Source: Rhizorhabdus wittichii RW1 (GTDB lineage: Bacteria; Pseudomonadota; Alphaproteobacteria; Sphingomonadales; Sphingomonadaceae). From it: a stretch of DNA of 64,000 nucleotides. The notes under the pieces are model-generated. The model had not been told where the DNA came from. It did not search any database and was given only the letters and a program-made list of their open reading frames with translations. Positions 1 to 8,759 of this stretch are shown piece after piece. Where the stretch lies: the NCBI GenBank assembly GCA_000016765.1, contig CP000699.1:1-64000 (forward strand), written 5' to 3'. Both the position numbers and the translations under genes were made by a program. Positions within the stretch are counted from its first letter, which is position 1. Each line of letters opens with the position of its first letter.

Positions 1-244
1 AGAGGCCCGGCTTATCGAGTGTCAAGCCCATATTGCGGTCCGATGACGAAATTGATGCTCTTGATCCCTGTCGCGGCTTCTCCCTAGAGTGCCTTCCACA
101 GCCGAGCGCGATTCTGTCGCAATGGCATCATGACGATTTAGCGATGGGCACGCCGGAACGCTGCTTCCGGACAGGGGAGGGCTTTGCCCTTTAAACGAAT
201 TTGATTTGGAAGGGCAGAAGGGGTCTGTCCGGGAAGGATGCGGG
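1..244. other. intergenic region upstream of dnaA
   Basis: No gene can be supported here. One plus-strand frame is open from the left edge to a TAA at about 192, but it has no recognisable protein and no start inside the window. No cluster of DnaA boxes (TTATCCACA-like) is apparent, so there is no basis for placing a replication origin here. The dnaA promoter must lie within this stretch, but no convincing -35/-10 pair stands out. Confidence 0.5.
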
Positions 245-1678
245 GTGTCTGACAAGGTCGGCGGCGTGGGCATGAATGAAGGTCCAGCCGCGAATGCCGG
301 TATCGATGCGGCGCTTGCGCAGGCATGGGAAACCATCCGCGCGAGCCTGCGCCGCAGCATCGGCGTGCGGACCTTCGACGGCTGGCTCAAGCCGCTGACG
401 CTCGGCGACTGCGATCTCGCCTCGGGCACGCTCAAGCTCATCGCCCCCAGCGAGTTCATGGCGAACTGGGCGACCACCCATTTCGTCGACCATCTGCTCC
501 AGGGCTGGCGCGCGCTGCTGCCGCAGGTCCGCCACGTCTCGATCGTGCCGGCCTCGGCGAGCGAGCGTCCCGCGCTGTTCTCGGCTCCCACGGCCCCCGT
601 CGCCGCGCCGGCGGTCGAGGAGGCGATGCCGGCGCCGAGCGACGACGTCCGCTGCGGCACCCCGCTCGAAGCCCGCTACACCTTCGACAGCTACGTCGTC
701 GGCAAGGCGAACGAGGTCGCCTACAATGCCGCGCGCACGCTGGCGGAAGGCGGTAAGCTCGTCTTCAATCCGCTGTTCCTGCATGGCGGCACCGGCCTCG
801 GCAAGACGCATCTGATGCATGCGATCGGCCATGAATATCTGGCGCGCCAGCCGGGCGCCAAGGTCGTCTACATGTCGGCCGAGAAGTTCATGTTCGAGTT
901 CGTCTCGGCGATGCGCGCCAAGGACACGTTCAGCTTCAAGCAGCGGCTGCGCGCGGCCGACGTGCTGATGATCGACGACGTCCAGTTCATCGCAGGCAAG
1001 GAATCGACCCAGGAGGAATTCTTCCACACGATGAACGAGCTGATCTCGGCGGGCCGCCGCCTGGTGATCAGCGCCGATCGTTCGCCGCAGGACCTCGACG
1101 GGATCGAGAGCCGCATCCTGTCGCGCCTGTCCTGGGGCCTCGTCGCCGACGTCAACCCGGCCGATTTCGAGCTGCGCCTCAACATCCTGATGCGCAAGCT
1201 GCAAGGCATGCCGCAGGCGCAGGTGCCGCAGGACGTGGTGATGTTCCTCGCCCGCCGGATCAGCGCCAATGTCCGCGAGCTGGAAGGCGCGCTCAACCGC
1301 GTCGTCGCCTATGCGGCGCTGTCGGGCAAGCCGGTCGACATCGACTTCACCCAGGCGACCCTCGCCGACATCCTCCGCGCCAACCAGCGCCGGGTGACGA
1401 TCGACGAGATCCAGCGCAAGGTCTCCGACCATTACCGCATCCGCCAGGCCGAGATGTCGAGCGCCCGCCGCGCCCGCGAGGTCGCCCGCCCGCGCCAGGT
1501 GGCGATGTACCTCGCCAAGCAGCTCACCCCGCGCTCGCTGCCCGAGATCGGCCGCCGCTTCGGCGGGCGCGACCACACGACCGTCATCCACGCGGTCAAG
1601 CAGATCGAGAAGCTGCGCCAGACCGACGCCGAGCTCGACGCCGACGTCCGCCTGCTGATCCGCCAGCTCGAGGGCTGA
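245..1678 (+). CDS. dnaA: chromosomal replication initiator protein DnaA
   Basis: DnaA is an AAA+ ATPase that binds DnaA boxes, melts the origin and helps load the replicative helicase. The protein has the full family layout: an N-terminal domain, a variable Ala/Pro-rich linker, the Walker A motif GGTGLGKT near residue 181, the Walker B stretch MIDDVQF, and a C-terminal DNA-binding domain with the signature GGRDHTTVIHAV near residue 440. I chose GTG 245 because GGAAGGA at 232-238 sits six bases upstream. ATG 206 and ATG 272 are in frame, but neither has as good a ribosome-binding site. About 477 residues is normal for the family. It is apparently monocistronic and is followed by a paired-hairpin repeat. 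Negative control by the HdaA encoded at 34619 is expected. Confidence 0.97.
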   Translation: MSDKVGGVGMNEGPAANAGIDAALAQAWETIRASLRRSIGVRTFDGWLKPLTLGDCDLASGTLKLIAPSEFMANWATTHFVDHLLQGWRALLPQVRHVSIVPASASERPALFSAPTAPVAAPAVEEAMPAPSDDVRCGTPLEARYTFDSYVVGKANEVAYNAARTLAEGGKLVFNPLFLHGGTGLGKTHLMHAIGHEYLARQPGAKVVYMSAEKFMFEFVSAMRAKDTFSFKQRLRAADVLMIDDVQFIAGKESTQEEFFHTMNELISAGRRLVISADRSPQDLDGIESRILSRLSWGLVADVNPADFELRLNILMRKLQGMPQAQVPQDVVMFLARRISANVRELEGALNRVVAYAALSGKPVDIDFTQATLADILRANQRRVTIDEIQRKVSDHYRIRQAEMSSARRAREVARPRQVAMYLAKQLTPRSLPEIGRRFGGRDHTTVIHAVKQIEKLRQTDAELDADVRLLIRQLEG

Positions 1679-1694
1679 TTCACGCCCCTTCGAT

Positions 1695-1788
1695 AACGTC
1701 ATGCCGGCGGAGGCCGGCATCTCGGGCGGCTCCTGCCTCAGCCTCTTCTCCCCTCTCCGGAGATGCCGGCCTCCGCCGGCATGACGTT
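1695..1788. repeat. paired-hairpin intergenic repeat, CCGGCGGAGGCCGG family
   Basis: Two perfectly inverted 29-base arms lie at 1695-1723 and 1760-1788 with a 36-base spacer. Each arm is also a hairpin by itself (GCCGGC, loop GGAG, GCCGGC), framed by GTCAT on the outside and CTC on the inside. The same family recurs at 39615-39704 and 45581-45662. Here it follows dnaA and may also end its transcription. Confidence 0.85.
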
Positions 1789-1860
1789 GTGGGGCTGGCG
1801 TATCGCAGCTGTGCCGCGGTCCCCCACAGGGGGCTTACCCCCCGCAACGATCCGCCCTAC

Positions 1861-2307
1861 ATGGGGCGCATGTCGGCCTCGCTCTACAACGCCCGGATTC
1901 TCCGCCTCGCGACCAGCATTCCCCACCAGGCCCGCCTCGCCGATGCGCAGGCGACCGTGTCGCGGCGCTCGCCGGTCTGCGGCAGCCGGGTGACGGTGGA
2001 CGTGGTGATGGACGGGGAGGGGCGTGTCGCGGCGCTGGGGCAGGAGGTGCGCGCCTGCGCGCTCGGCCAGGCCTCGGCGGCGCTGATGGGCGCGCATGCG
2101 ATCGGGCGGACCCCGGCCGAGCTGGCCGCCGCGCGCGACGCGCTGACCGCCTTCCTCGCCGGCGAGCGCGACGATCCGGGCGACTGGCCGGACCTCGACA
2201 TCTTCCTGCCCGCGCGGCCGCATGCCGCGCGCCACCCCTCGATCCGGCTCGCCTTCGAGGCGGTCGCCGAGGCGGCGGCGCAGGCGCTGGCGGAGCCGGT
2301 GCGTTGA
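1861..2307 (+). CDS. IscU/NifU-like iron-sulfur cluster scaffold protein
   Basis: The protein resembles the IscU/SufU/NifU-N fold that assembles Fe-S clusters before transfer to apoproteins. Two of the three family cysteines are visible, in SPVCGSRV and RACALGQAS, with the usual spacing. The third, normally in a C-terminal R-x-K-C-A-x-L context, appears to be replaced (ARHPSIRL). Starts at ATG 1861 and ATG 1870 are both possible, and a longer frame from 1789 runs into the upstream repeat and is unlikely. The stop overlaps the TTG start of the antiporter gene, so the two are translationally coupled. No cysteine desulfurase is adjacent. Two NifS-like enzymes and a ferredoxin lie at 49.9-52.4 kb. 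Confidence 0.75.
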   Translation: MGRMSASLYNARILRLATSIPHQARLADAQATVSRRSPVCGSRVTVDVVMDGEGRVAALGQEVRACALGQASAALMGAHAIGRTPAELAAARDALTAFLAGERDDPGDWPDLDIFLPARPHAARHPSIRLAFEAVAEAAAQALAEPVR

Positions 2308-4091
2308 GCGACGCGGCGGACGCCTTATTGCTGCGCGACGGGGTGCTGCTGCTCGGCGCGGCGATCGTCTGCGTCCTGATCTTCCGTCGGCTCGGCCTCG
2401 GCGCCACGCTCGGCTATCTCGTCGCGGGGGCGCTGATCGGCCCGCAGGGGTTCGGCCTGATCGGCGACGCCGAATCGAAGCTCGGCATCGCCGAGCTCGG
2501 CATCGTCCTGCTGCTGTTCCTCGTCGGCCTCGAACTCCATCCCAACCGGTTGTGGCGGCTGCGGCGCGACATCTTCGGACTGGGCTTCGTGCAGGTGGTG
2601 GCCTGCGGCGTCGCGCTCAGCGCGGTGATCTATTTCGGCACCGCCTTCACCGCCGCCGCGGCGATCGCGCTCGGCCTGCCGCTCGCCTTGTCCTCGACCG
2701 CGCAGGTGCTGCCGATGCTGCGGTCGGCGGGACGCCTCAACACGCCCGCCGGCGAGCGCGCCTTCTCGGTGCTGCTGTTCCAGGACCTGTCGCTGATCCC
2801 GCTGATCACGATCATCGCCACCCTGTCGCGTACCCCGCCCGCCGCCGATGCGCCGCCCGGCTGGCTGCTCGGCGTCCATACGGTGGTCGCGGTGGTCGGG
2901 CTGGTGCTGGCCGGCCGCTTCATCATCAACCCGTTGTTCCGCCTGGTCGGGCGGCTGGGCGAGCGCGAGCTGTTCGTCGCGGCGGGGCTGTTCACCGTGC
3001 TCGCCAGCGCCGCGGTGATGGAGGCGCTCCATCTGTCGACCGCGCTCGGCGCCTTCGTCGCGGGCGTGATGCTGGCGGATTCGCCCTACCGGCACGAGCT
3101 GGAGGCCGATGTCGAGCCGTTCCGCACCATATTGCTCGGCCTGTTCTTCATCGCGGTCGGCATGTTGCTCGACCTGCACGTCATCGCCGAACGGCCGTTG
3201 TTCGTCGCCGCCATGGCGCTGGCCGTGGTCGCGACCAAGACGCTCGTGATGTTCGGCGTCGCCAAGCTGTTCGGCGTGTCGAATCGCGGGGCGCTGGGCT
3301 TTGGCCTGCTGCTCAGCCAGGGCGGCGAGTTCGCCTTCGTGCTGTTCGCGCAGGCGAGCGAGGCGTTGCTGATCCGGCCCGAGGCGGCCAGCCTGTTCGG
3401 GGCGATCGTCACCCTGTCGATGGCGACGACTCCCTTCCTGATGATGGTCTCCAGCCGTTTCCTCACCCCGCCCCCGAGCCAGGAGGAGCGCCCCGGCCCC
3501 GATGGGGGCATGAGCCCGGCGGCGATCGTCGTCGGCTATGGCCGCTTCGGCCAGACCGTCGCGCAGATGCTGATGGCGGCGGGCACGCGGGTCAGCCTGA
3601 TCGACAACGAGATCGAGCAGATCGATGTCGCCGAGAAATTCGGATCGAAGGTCTTCTACGGTGACGGCACCCGGGTCGAGCTGCTCCGCCATGCCGGCGC
3701 CGATCAGGCCTGCGCGATCATCTTCTGCGTCGACGGCGACGGGCTCGGCAAGGCGCAGTTGCAGCCGGTGCTCAACGCCTTTCCCAATGCGGCGGTGCTG
3801 GTCCGCGCCTTCGATCGCCGGCACATGATGGTGCTGGGTCGGCTCGACATCGCGGGCGCGGTGCGCGAGCTGTTCGAATCGGCGGTGGTGCTGGGCCGGG
3901 AGGCGCTCGAAGCGGTCGGCGTCAGCGAGGCGAATATCGACAAGATCGAGGCCGAATATCGCCGCCGCGACGGCTTGCGGCTGGAGGCGCAGATCGCCGC
4001 GGACGACCTGACCGTGCGCCGCGACATGATGTTCAACCCGGATCGCAAGCTCGATCTCGAACCGGAAGAGGATGAGGATGGCGCGGGCTAG
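2304..4091 (+). CDS. Kef-type cation:proton antiporter with RCK domain (CPA2 family)
   Basis: A 595-residue inner-membrane protein. About 390 N-terminal residues are hydrophobic and match the Na+/H+ exchanger fold of KefB/KefC. Then comes a cytosolic TrkA-N (RCK) domain starting near residue 403, with the Rossmann motif VVGYGRFGQTVA and an acidic residue at the end of the second strand (LIDNE). The family exports K+ (or Na+) in exchange for protons under electrophile or pH stress. The start is TTG at 2304, overlapping the previous stop. The C-terminus is acidic (EPEEDEDG). The gene also overlaps the DUF423 gene downstream, giving a three-gene operon. Specific gating by glutathione cannot be judged from sequence. 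Confidence 0.88.
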   Translation: MSDAADALLLRDGVLLLGAAIVCVLIFRRLGLGATLGYLVAGALIGPQGFGLIGDAESKLGIAELGIVLLLFLVGLELHPNRLWRLRRDIFGLGFVQVVACGVALSAVIYFGTAFTAAAAIALGLPLALSSTAQVLPMLRSAGRLNTPAGERAFSVLLFQDLSLIPLITIIATLSRTPPAADAPPGWLLGVHTVVAVVGLVLAGRFIINPLFRLVGRLGERELFVAAGLFTVLASAAVMEALHLSTALGAFVAGVMLADSPYRHELEADVEPFRTILLGLFFIAVGMLLDLHVIAERPLFVAAMALAVVATKTLVMFGVAKLFGVSNRGALGFGLLLSQGGEFAFVLFAQASEALLIRPEAASLFGAIVTLSMATTPFLMMVSSRFLTPPPSQEERPGPDGGMSPAAIVVGYGRFGQTVAQMLMAAGTRVSLIDNEIEQIDVAEKFGSKVFYGDGTRVELLRHAGADQACAIIFCVDGDGLGKAQLQPVLNAFPNAAVLVRAFDRRHMMVLGRLDIAGAVRELFESAVVLGREALEAVGVSEANIDKIEAEYRRRDGLRLEAQIAADDLTVRRDMMFNPDRKLDLEPEEDEDGAG

Positions 4092-4431
4092 GACGTTGGG
4101 AGATCCGCTGGCGGCGCTGTTCGCGCTGTCCGGCGCGGTGGCGGTGGTCGCGGGCGCCTATGGCGCGCACGGGGCCAGCGGCAAGGCGGCCGAATGGCTG
4201 GCGACCGGGGCGGAATATCAGATGATCCACGCCGTCGCGGGGCTCGTCGTGCTGGCGAAGGGACGCGGCGCGGCGGCGCTGTTGCTGCTCGGCGCGCTGC
4301 TCTTCTCGGGCACGCTCTACGCGATGGCGCTGGGCGGTCCGCGCTGGCTCGGCGCGGTCACCCCGCTCGGCGGCCTCGCGATGATCCTCGGCTGGATCTG
4401 GATCGCGATCCTCTATTTGCGGGGACGGTAG
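4072..4431 (+). CDS. DUF423 family membrane protein
   Basis: A protein of 117-119 residues with four hydrophobic segments and the family pattern GAYGAHG near the first helix, followed by a loop and MIHAVAGLVVL. This matches DUF423 (YgdD-like) inner-membrane proteins of unknown function. Starts at ATG 4072 and ATG 4078 are both possible inside the last codons of the antiporter gene, whose tail GGAAGAG can serve as ribosome-binding site. It is the last gene of the operon and converges on the flotillin gene 12 bases away. Confidence 0.8.
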   Translation: MRMARARTLGDPLAALFALSGAVAVVAGAYGAHGASGKAAEWLATGAEYQMIHAVAGLVVLAKGRGAAALLLLGALLFSGTLYAMALGGPRWLGAVTPLGGLAMILGWIWIAILYLRGR

Positions 4432-4443
4432 GCCGCTCCACCC

Positions 4444-6153
4444 CTATTCGGGAAGTTCGGCCGCCTTCGCCTTCGGGGCGACGACCGGCATCTCGGCGGC
4501 GCCGCCCTTGACCAGCGAATCGAGCGTCGATCCGTCGAGGCCCAGTTCCTTCATCAGCCCATCGACCACCGGCGCCTGCGCGCGGTAGCGCAGCGCCGCC
4601 GCGACCGCCGACTGGGCGAGGTTCTGCTCGCCGCCGGCCGAGACGATCTCCGCGCCGCCCGCCCCCGCGCCGGTCAGGCCGTCGACCTGGACGATCTTGA
4701 TCGAATCGATCGCCTCCATCGGCTTCGCCGCCTCGCGGATGATGTCGGGCAGCACCCGGAGCAGTTCCAGCTTGGCCTGCAGCGAGATATTCTCGGACGA
4801 CAGCAGGTTCGCCGCCTCGTTGACGGCGCGCTTGCCGGCGGCCTCCACCTCGAAGCGGACGCGCGCGGCATCGGCGCGCAGCTTCTCGGCCTCCGCCTCG
4901 CCCTTGGCGGCGGCGCGCAGCGCCTCGGCGCGGTCGGCGGCCGCCTGCTTCTCGGCCTCGGCCTCGACCTTGACGCCCAGTGCCTGGCGCTCGGCCTCCT
5001 TGGCGGCCTGGATGAGCTCGATCCGCTTGGCGCGCTCGGCGACCTCGGTCTCGCGCGCGGTGACGACCTGCTCCTCGGCAGCGACCGCGGCGGCGCGCGC
5101 CTTGTCGGCCTCGGCCTTGGCCTGGCTTTCCTCGCGGCTCTTGTTCTGGACGGCGATCTGCTGCTCCTGCCGGGCGATCTCCAGCGCCTGGGCCTGGGCG
5201 ATCTTCGCTTCCTGCACCGCGCGATCGGCCTCGATCTGGGCGGCGTCGGTGAGCTGCTTCGCCTCGATCCGCGCCTGTTCGGCCTCGCGCTGGCGCTCGG
5301 ACTGCTGGCGGGCGACCTCGGACGACTGCTCGGCGCGGCGCATCTCGATCTCGCGCTCCTGCTCCAGCCGGGCGAACTCGCTGTCCCGCGAGATCAGGAA
5401 GGACTGGCGCTGCGCCTCCAGATTCTTCGCCTCGATCTGGACGCGGGTGTCCTGTTCGATGTCGTTGCGCGCCTTCTTGCGCAGCTCGATCTGCTCGGTC
5501 AGCTTGGTCAGGCCCTCGGCGTCGAAGGCGTTGTTGGCGTTGAAATGCTCGATCGAGGTCTGGTCGAGCCCGGTCAGCGACACCGATTCGAGCTCCAGCC
5601 CGTTCATCGCCAGGTCGGCCGACGACACCTGCTGCACCTTCTGGACGAAGTCGGAGCGCTGCTCGTGCAACTGGTTCATCGTCATCCCGGCCGCGACCGA
5701 GCGCAGCGCGTCGACGAACTTGCCCTCGACCAGCTCCTTCAGATTCTCCGAATGCATGGTGCGCATGCCCAGCGTCTGCGCCGCCATCGCGATCGCCTCG
5801 CGATCGGGGCGGACGCGGACGTAGAACTCCGCCTTCACGTCGATGCGCAGCCGGTCGAGCGTGATCAGCGCGTCGGCATTCTTGCGCTCGACCGCCAGCC
5901 GCACCGTGTTCATGTTCACCGGCATCGTCTCGTGGAACACCGGCAGGACCAGCGCGCCGCCGTTCATCACCACCTTCTCGCCGCCGAAGCCGGTGCGGAC
6001 GAAGGCGATCTCCTTCGACGCGCGGCGATAGAGGCGGGCGATGATCAGGCCCAGGATGACCAGGGCGACGACCGCGATGCCGGGCGCCACGACATAGATG
6101 CTGGAGGCGCTGTCGAGGAAGCCGGAACTGGTGGTGGCAGGCAGGTTGCTCAT
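4444..6153 (-). CDS. flotillin-like SPFH/band-7 protein (YqiK type)
   Basis: A 569-residue membrane scaffold protein. A single transmembrane helix lies at about residues 19-42 and is followed by basic residues. An SPFH/PHB domain extends to about residue 220. Then a long Ala/Glu/Gln/Lys-rich coiled coil runs to about residue 440. The C-terminal part carries the short hydrophobic segments typical of flotillins. Bacterial flotillins organise membrane microdomains. The start ATG at 6153 overlaps the stop of the upstream yqiJ-like gene (ATGA). An ATG four codons earlier is less likely because it lies deep inside the upstream gene. The YqiJ-YqiK pairing supports the assignment. Confidence 0.88.
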   Translation of the reverse strand: MSNLPATTSSGFLDSASSIYVVAPGIAVVALVILGLIIARLYRRASKEIAFVRTGFGGEKVVMNGGALVLPVFHETMPVNMNTVRLAVERKNADALITLDRLRIDVKAEFYVRVRPDREAIAMAAQTLGMRTMHSENLKELVEGKFVDALRSVAAGMTMNQLHEQRSDFVQKVQQVSSADLAMNGLELESVSLTGLDQTSIEHFNANNAFDAEGLTKLTEQIELRKKARNDIEQDTRVQIEAKNLEAQRQSFLISRDSEFARLEQEREIEMRRAEQSSEVARQQSERQREAEQARIEAKQLTDAAQIEADRAVQEAKIAQAQALEIARQEQQIAVQNKSREESQAKAEADKARAAAVAAEEQVVTARETEVAERAKRIELIQAAKEAERQALGVKVEAEAEKQAAADRAEALRAAAKGEAEAEKLRADAARVRFEVEAAGKRAVNEAANLLSSENISLQAKLELLRVLPDIIREAAKPMEAIDSIKIVQVDGLTGAGAGGAEIVSAGGEQNLAQSAVAAALRYRAQAPVVDGLMKELGLDGSTLDSLVKGGAAEMPVVAPKAKAAELPE

Positions 6154-6767
6154 CGTTCGATCCATTCGGAGAAGGGTGGGCGGTCGCTGGAGATGGCGCG
6201 GAACAGATGGTCCTCGCGGCGGACGAGGAGGACCTCGGTCCCTTCCGCGAAGCGCGCGCCGGCAATGTCGGGCTCGACCATCACATGATGGACCTGGCCG
6301 TGGAAGTCGCGGACCCGCGCCTTGGCGGGCGATCCTTGCGTCGCGGTGCCGACGACGATCTGGGCGTGGAGACCGACGAGCTGGTCGATGCCGATCGCCG
6401 TGGTCTCGTCGCGCGGCATGATCGCGCCCACGATCCGCGCCATGCCGCCGGTGGCGGGCAGGGCGGCGACCCCGGCGGCGGGGATCGCGATCCAGCCGGG
6501 CAACAGCGCGCCGAAGCTCGACAGGGCGATCTGCTGGCCGACCAGCCCGATCACCGAGAAGCAGGCGAGGAACACGACCAGCAGCATCAGCAGCGGCAGC
6601 CGCCCGAAGCCCAGCCAGCCGAGCCAGTCGCCGTCCGCGTCGAGGTCGAGATCATGGCCGAGCGCGCTCGATCCGAGCCCGACGGCCTCGACCAGGCCGA
6701 TCAGGACCATCGTCCCCAGCGCGATGACGAACGCGAGATTTTCCCCTGCCGCGAGAAAGCCGAGCAC
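6150..6767 (-). CDS. YqiJ-like membrane protein with OB-fold tail
   Basis: A 205-residue protein with hydrophobic segments at about residues 8-30, 57-80 and 88-110, and a C-terminal soluble part that looks like the NfeD/OB-fold domain, rich in short strands (QLVGLHAQIVVG, ARVRDFHGQVHHVMV). YqiJ/NfeD-type proteins are the usual partners of flotillins, and here the gene overlaps the flotillin gene by four bases. The pair probably forms one membrane complex. No other function can be read from the sequence. Confidence 0.8.
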   Translation of the reverse strand: MLGFLAAGENLAFVIALGTMVLIGLVEAVGLGSSALGHDLDLDADGDWLGWLGFGRLPLLMLLVVFLACFSVIGLVGQQIALSSFGALLPGWIAIPAAGVAALPATGGMARIVGAIMPRDETTAIGIDQLVGLHAQIVVGTATQGSPAKARVRDFHGQVHHVMVEPDIAGARFAEGTEVLLVRREDHLFRAISSDRPPFSEWIER

Positions 6768-6839
6768 CGATTCTCCCTTCCGCGATCAGCCTAGCGAAGG
6801 AAGCCCGGGCGTCAAACCGCCGGAAACGTCCGAAACGGC

Positions 6840-7949
6840 TCAGGCCGTAGCGGTGCGCTCGGCGTCGAGGAAGGCTTCGACCGCGGCGAGGTCGACCTGC
6901 TTGTCGAGGAAGGTCTCGCCGATGCCGCGCGCGAGCAGGAAGGGCAGGCGGCCGCCCTCCATCTTCTTGTCGTGCTGCATATGGCCGACCAGCGTCGCGC
7001 CGCCGGCATCGACGCCGGCGGCCTGGAGCGTCGCGGGCAGGCCGGTGGCCGCGATGTGCGCGGTCACGCGGCGGGCATCCTCGGGCGGGCACAGGCCCTG
7101 CGCCGCCGAGAAGCGGAAGGCGAGCGCCATGCCGGCGGCGACCGCCTCGCCATGGAGCAGCCGGTCGGAGAAGCCGGTCTCCGCCTCCAGCGCATGGCCG
7201 AAGGTGTGGCCGAGGTTGAGCAGCGCGCGACGGCCGCTGGTCTCGCGCTCGTCCTCGCCGACGATGCGGGCCTTGGCGCCGACGCTCTTGGCGATCGCGA
7301 CGGCGCGCGCCTCGGGATCGCCGGCCAGCAGCTTCGGTCCGTTCGCCTCGCACCAGTCGAAGAAGGCGGCGTCGTCGATCAGGCCGTATTTGACGACCTC
7401 GGCATAGCCGGCGCGGGTCTCGCGCGGGGGCAGCGTGTCGAGCGTGGTCGGGTCGATCAGGACATGGGCGGGCTGGTAGAAGGCGCCGATCAGGTTCTTG
7501 CCGGCCTTGCTGTTGATCGCGGTCTTGCCGCCGACCGAGGAATCGACCTGGGCGAGCAGCGTGGTCGGCACCTGCACGAAGCGGCAGCCGCGCTTGAGGA
7601 TCGCCGCCGCGAAGCCGACCAGGTCGCCGATCACCCCGCCGCCCAGCGCGACGATCGTGTCGCCGCGCTCGACCCCGTAGCTCAGCAGCGCGTCGGTCAG
7701 CTTCTCGAGCATCACCCAGCTCTTGGTCGATTCGCCCGGCGGCAGCACCTCGACCGCGCTGGCGATGCCGGCGGCGGTCAGCGCCGTCTCCAGCCGGTAG
7801 AGCTGGTTGGGGACGATGTTGCGATCGGTGACGACGATGAAGCGGCCCCGCGCGGCATAGGGGGCCAGCAGCTCGCCCGCCCGGTCGAGCGCGCCGTTCT
7901 CGATGGTGATGTCGTAGCTGCGGTCGCCCAGCGAAACCCGTACGGTCAT
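6840..7949 (-). CDS. aroB: 3-dehydroquinate synthase
   Basis: AroB converts the seven-carbon sugar phosphate DAHP to 3-dehydroquinate, the second step of the shikimate pathway, using NAD and a metal ion. The 369-residue protein carries the NAD-binding GGGVIGDL near residue 103, the [16 protein letters not shown] active-site stretch and the metal-ligand motif GHTFGHALE near residue 245-255. The length is typical. The start ATG overlaps the stop of aroK (ATGA), giving an aroK-aroB operon as in many proteobacteria. Confidence 0.97.
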   Translation of the reverse strand: MTVRVSLGDRSYDITIENGALDRAGELLAPYAARGRFIVVTDRNIVPNQLYRLETALTAAGIASAVEVLPPGESTKSWVMLEKLTDALLSYGVERGDTIVALGGGVIGDLVGFAAAILKRGCRFVQVPTTLLAQVDSSVGGKTAINSKAGKNLIGAFYQPAHVLIDPTTLDTLPPRETRAGYAEVVKYGLIDDAAFFDWCEANGPKLLAGDPEARAVAIAKSVGAKARIVGEDERETSGRRALLNLGHTFGHALEAETGFSDRLLHGEAVAAGMALAFRFSAAQGLCPPEDARRVTAHIAATGLPATLQAAGVDAGGATLVGHMQHDKKMEGGRLPFLLARGIGETFLDKQVDLAAVEAFLDAERTATA

Positions 7950-8509
7950 TGCGTCAGTGCCTTGAGGATCGCATCGACCGTCGCGTCGTGCGGCAGCGGC
8001 TGGCTGCGGATGTGGATGGGGGCGAGCGCATAGACCGGATTGCGGACCGCCGCCAGTTCGGCCAGCACCTCGCGCGCGTCGCGGTCCTTGAGCAGCGGGC
8101 GGGTGCCCTCGCGCCGGCCGACCCGGTCGGCCAGCACCTCGATGTCGGCGTCGAGCCAGACCGCGGTGGCGCGGTCGAGGATCAGCGCGCGGGTCTCCTC
8201 CTGCATGAAGGCGCCGCCGCCGGTGGCGATCACCTTCGGCCGGCCGTCGATCAGCCGGGCGATCACCCGGCGCTCGCCGTCGCGGAATTCCTTCTCGCCG
8301 AATCGCGCGAAAATCTCGGAGATGGTCAGCCCCGCCGCGCGTTCGATCTCCTGGTCGGCGTCGACGAAGGGGAGGTGGACGCGCGCCGCGAGCCGCTTGC
8401 CGATCGTCGACTTGCCCGCGCCCATCAGCCCGATCAGGACCAGCGGACGGTCAAAATGGGGAAGATTGGGAGGCAGGCTTTGCGGCATGTCGTCGAGGGC
8501 TATACACAT
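7946..8509 (-). CDS. aroK: shikimate kinase
   Basis: AroK phosphorylates shikimate at the 3-hydroxyl with ATP. The P-loop GLMGAGKS lies at residues 27-34 and is followed by [14 protein letters not shown] and GGGAF, the shikimate-binding and nucleotide-binding motifs of the family. I chose ATG 8509 because GAGGGGG lies about six bases upstream. An ATG at 8533 would be longer, and one at 8488 has no ribosome-binding site. The gene is first in the aroK-aroB operon and is divergent from the small gene at 8622. Confidence 0.95.
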   Translation of the reverse strand: MCIALDDMPQSLPPNLPHFDRPLVLIGLMGAGKSTIGKRLAARVHLPFVDADQEIERAAGLTISEIFARFGEKEFRDGERRVIARLIDGRPKVIATGGGAFMQEETRALILDRATAVWLDADIEVLADRVGRREGTRPLLKDRDAREVLAELAAVRNPVYALAPIHIRSQPLPHDATVDAILKALTQ

Positions 8510-8573
8510 GGGCGCCCCCTCGGGCAAAAGCACGTCGATTGCAACCTGTCCGGCCCGGCCGGGGCCGTCGGAA

Positions 8574-8606
8574 TCAAGGCCAGAGTCACAGTTTCAAGGC
8601 CAGAGT
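8574..8606. promoter_or_regulatory. two 13-bp direct repeats in a divergent promoter region
   Basis: TCAAGGCCAGAGT occurs at 8574-8586 and again at 8594-8606, so the copies start exactly 20 bases apart, about two helical turns. They lie between divergent aroK and the 45-residue membrane-protein gene. The spacing is what one expects for two protomers of a regulator on one face of DNA. This is inference, and no factor can be named. Confidence 0.35.
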
Positions 8607-8621
8607 TTTTAAGGGAAGTCC

Positions 8622-8759
8622 ATGTCGCGGTTCAGCTTCATCCTGTCGAGTGTCGTCATCATCATCGTCGTGGCGCTGGTGGCCCTGAGCTTCGTGAACA
8701 CCGAAAAGCCGCCCGTGACGGTCGAGAAGGCGATGCTGAATGAAGCCCAGGCCAAGTAA
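8622..8759 (+). CDS. 45-residue single-span membrane protein
   Basis: A short open frame with a good ribosome-binding site (AAGGGAAG at 8611-8618) encodes 45 residues. Residues 7-25 form one strongly hydrophobic helix (ILSSVVIIIVVALVALSFV), followed by a charged tail. The last 20 bases overlap the start of the following exported-protein gene, so the two are probably translated together. No family is recognised. The tight overlap and the proper ribosome-binding site argue that it is real. Confidence 0.65.
   Translation: MSRFSFILSSVVIIIVVALVALSFVNTEKPPVTVEKAMLNEAQAK

Noticed and set aside
1-192. Plus-strand frame open from the left edge to about 192, possible gene end
   Set aside because: No recognisable protein, no start in the window and codon use unlike its neighbours. 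An open frame of this length is common at this GC content.
1-244. Possible replication origin next to dnaA
   Set aside because: No cluster of DnaA boxes or AT-rich unwinding region is apparent. In alphaproteobacteria the origin is often not beside dnaA.
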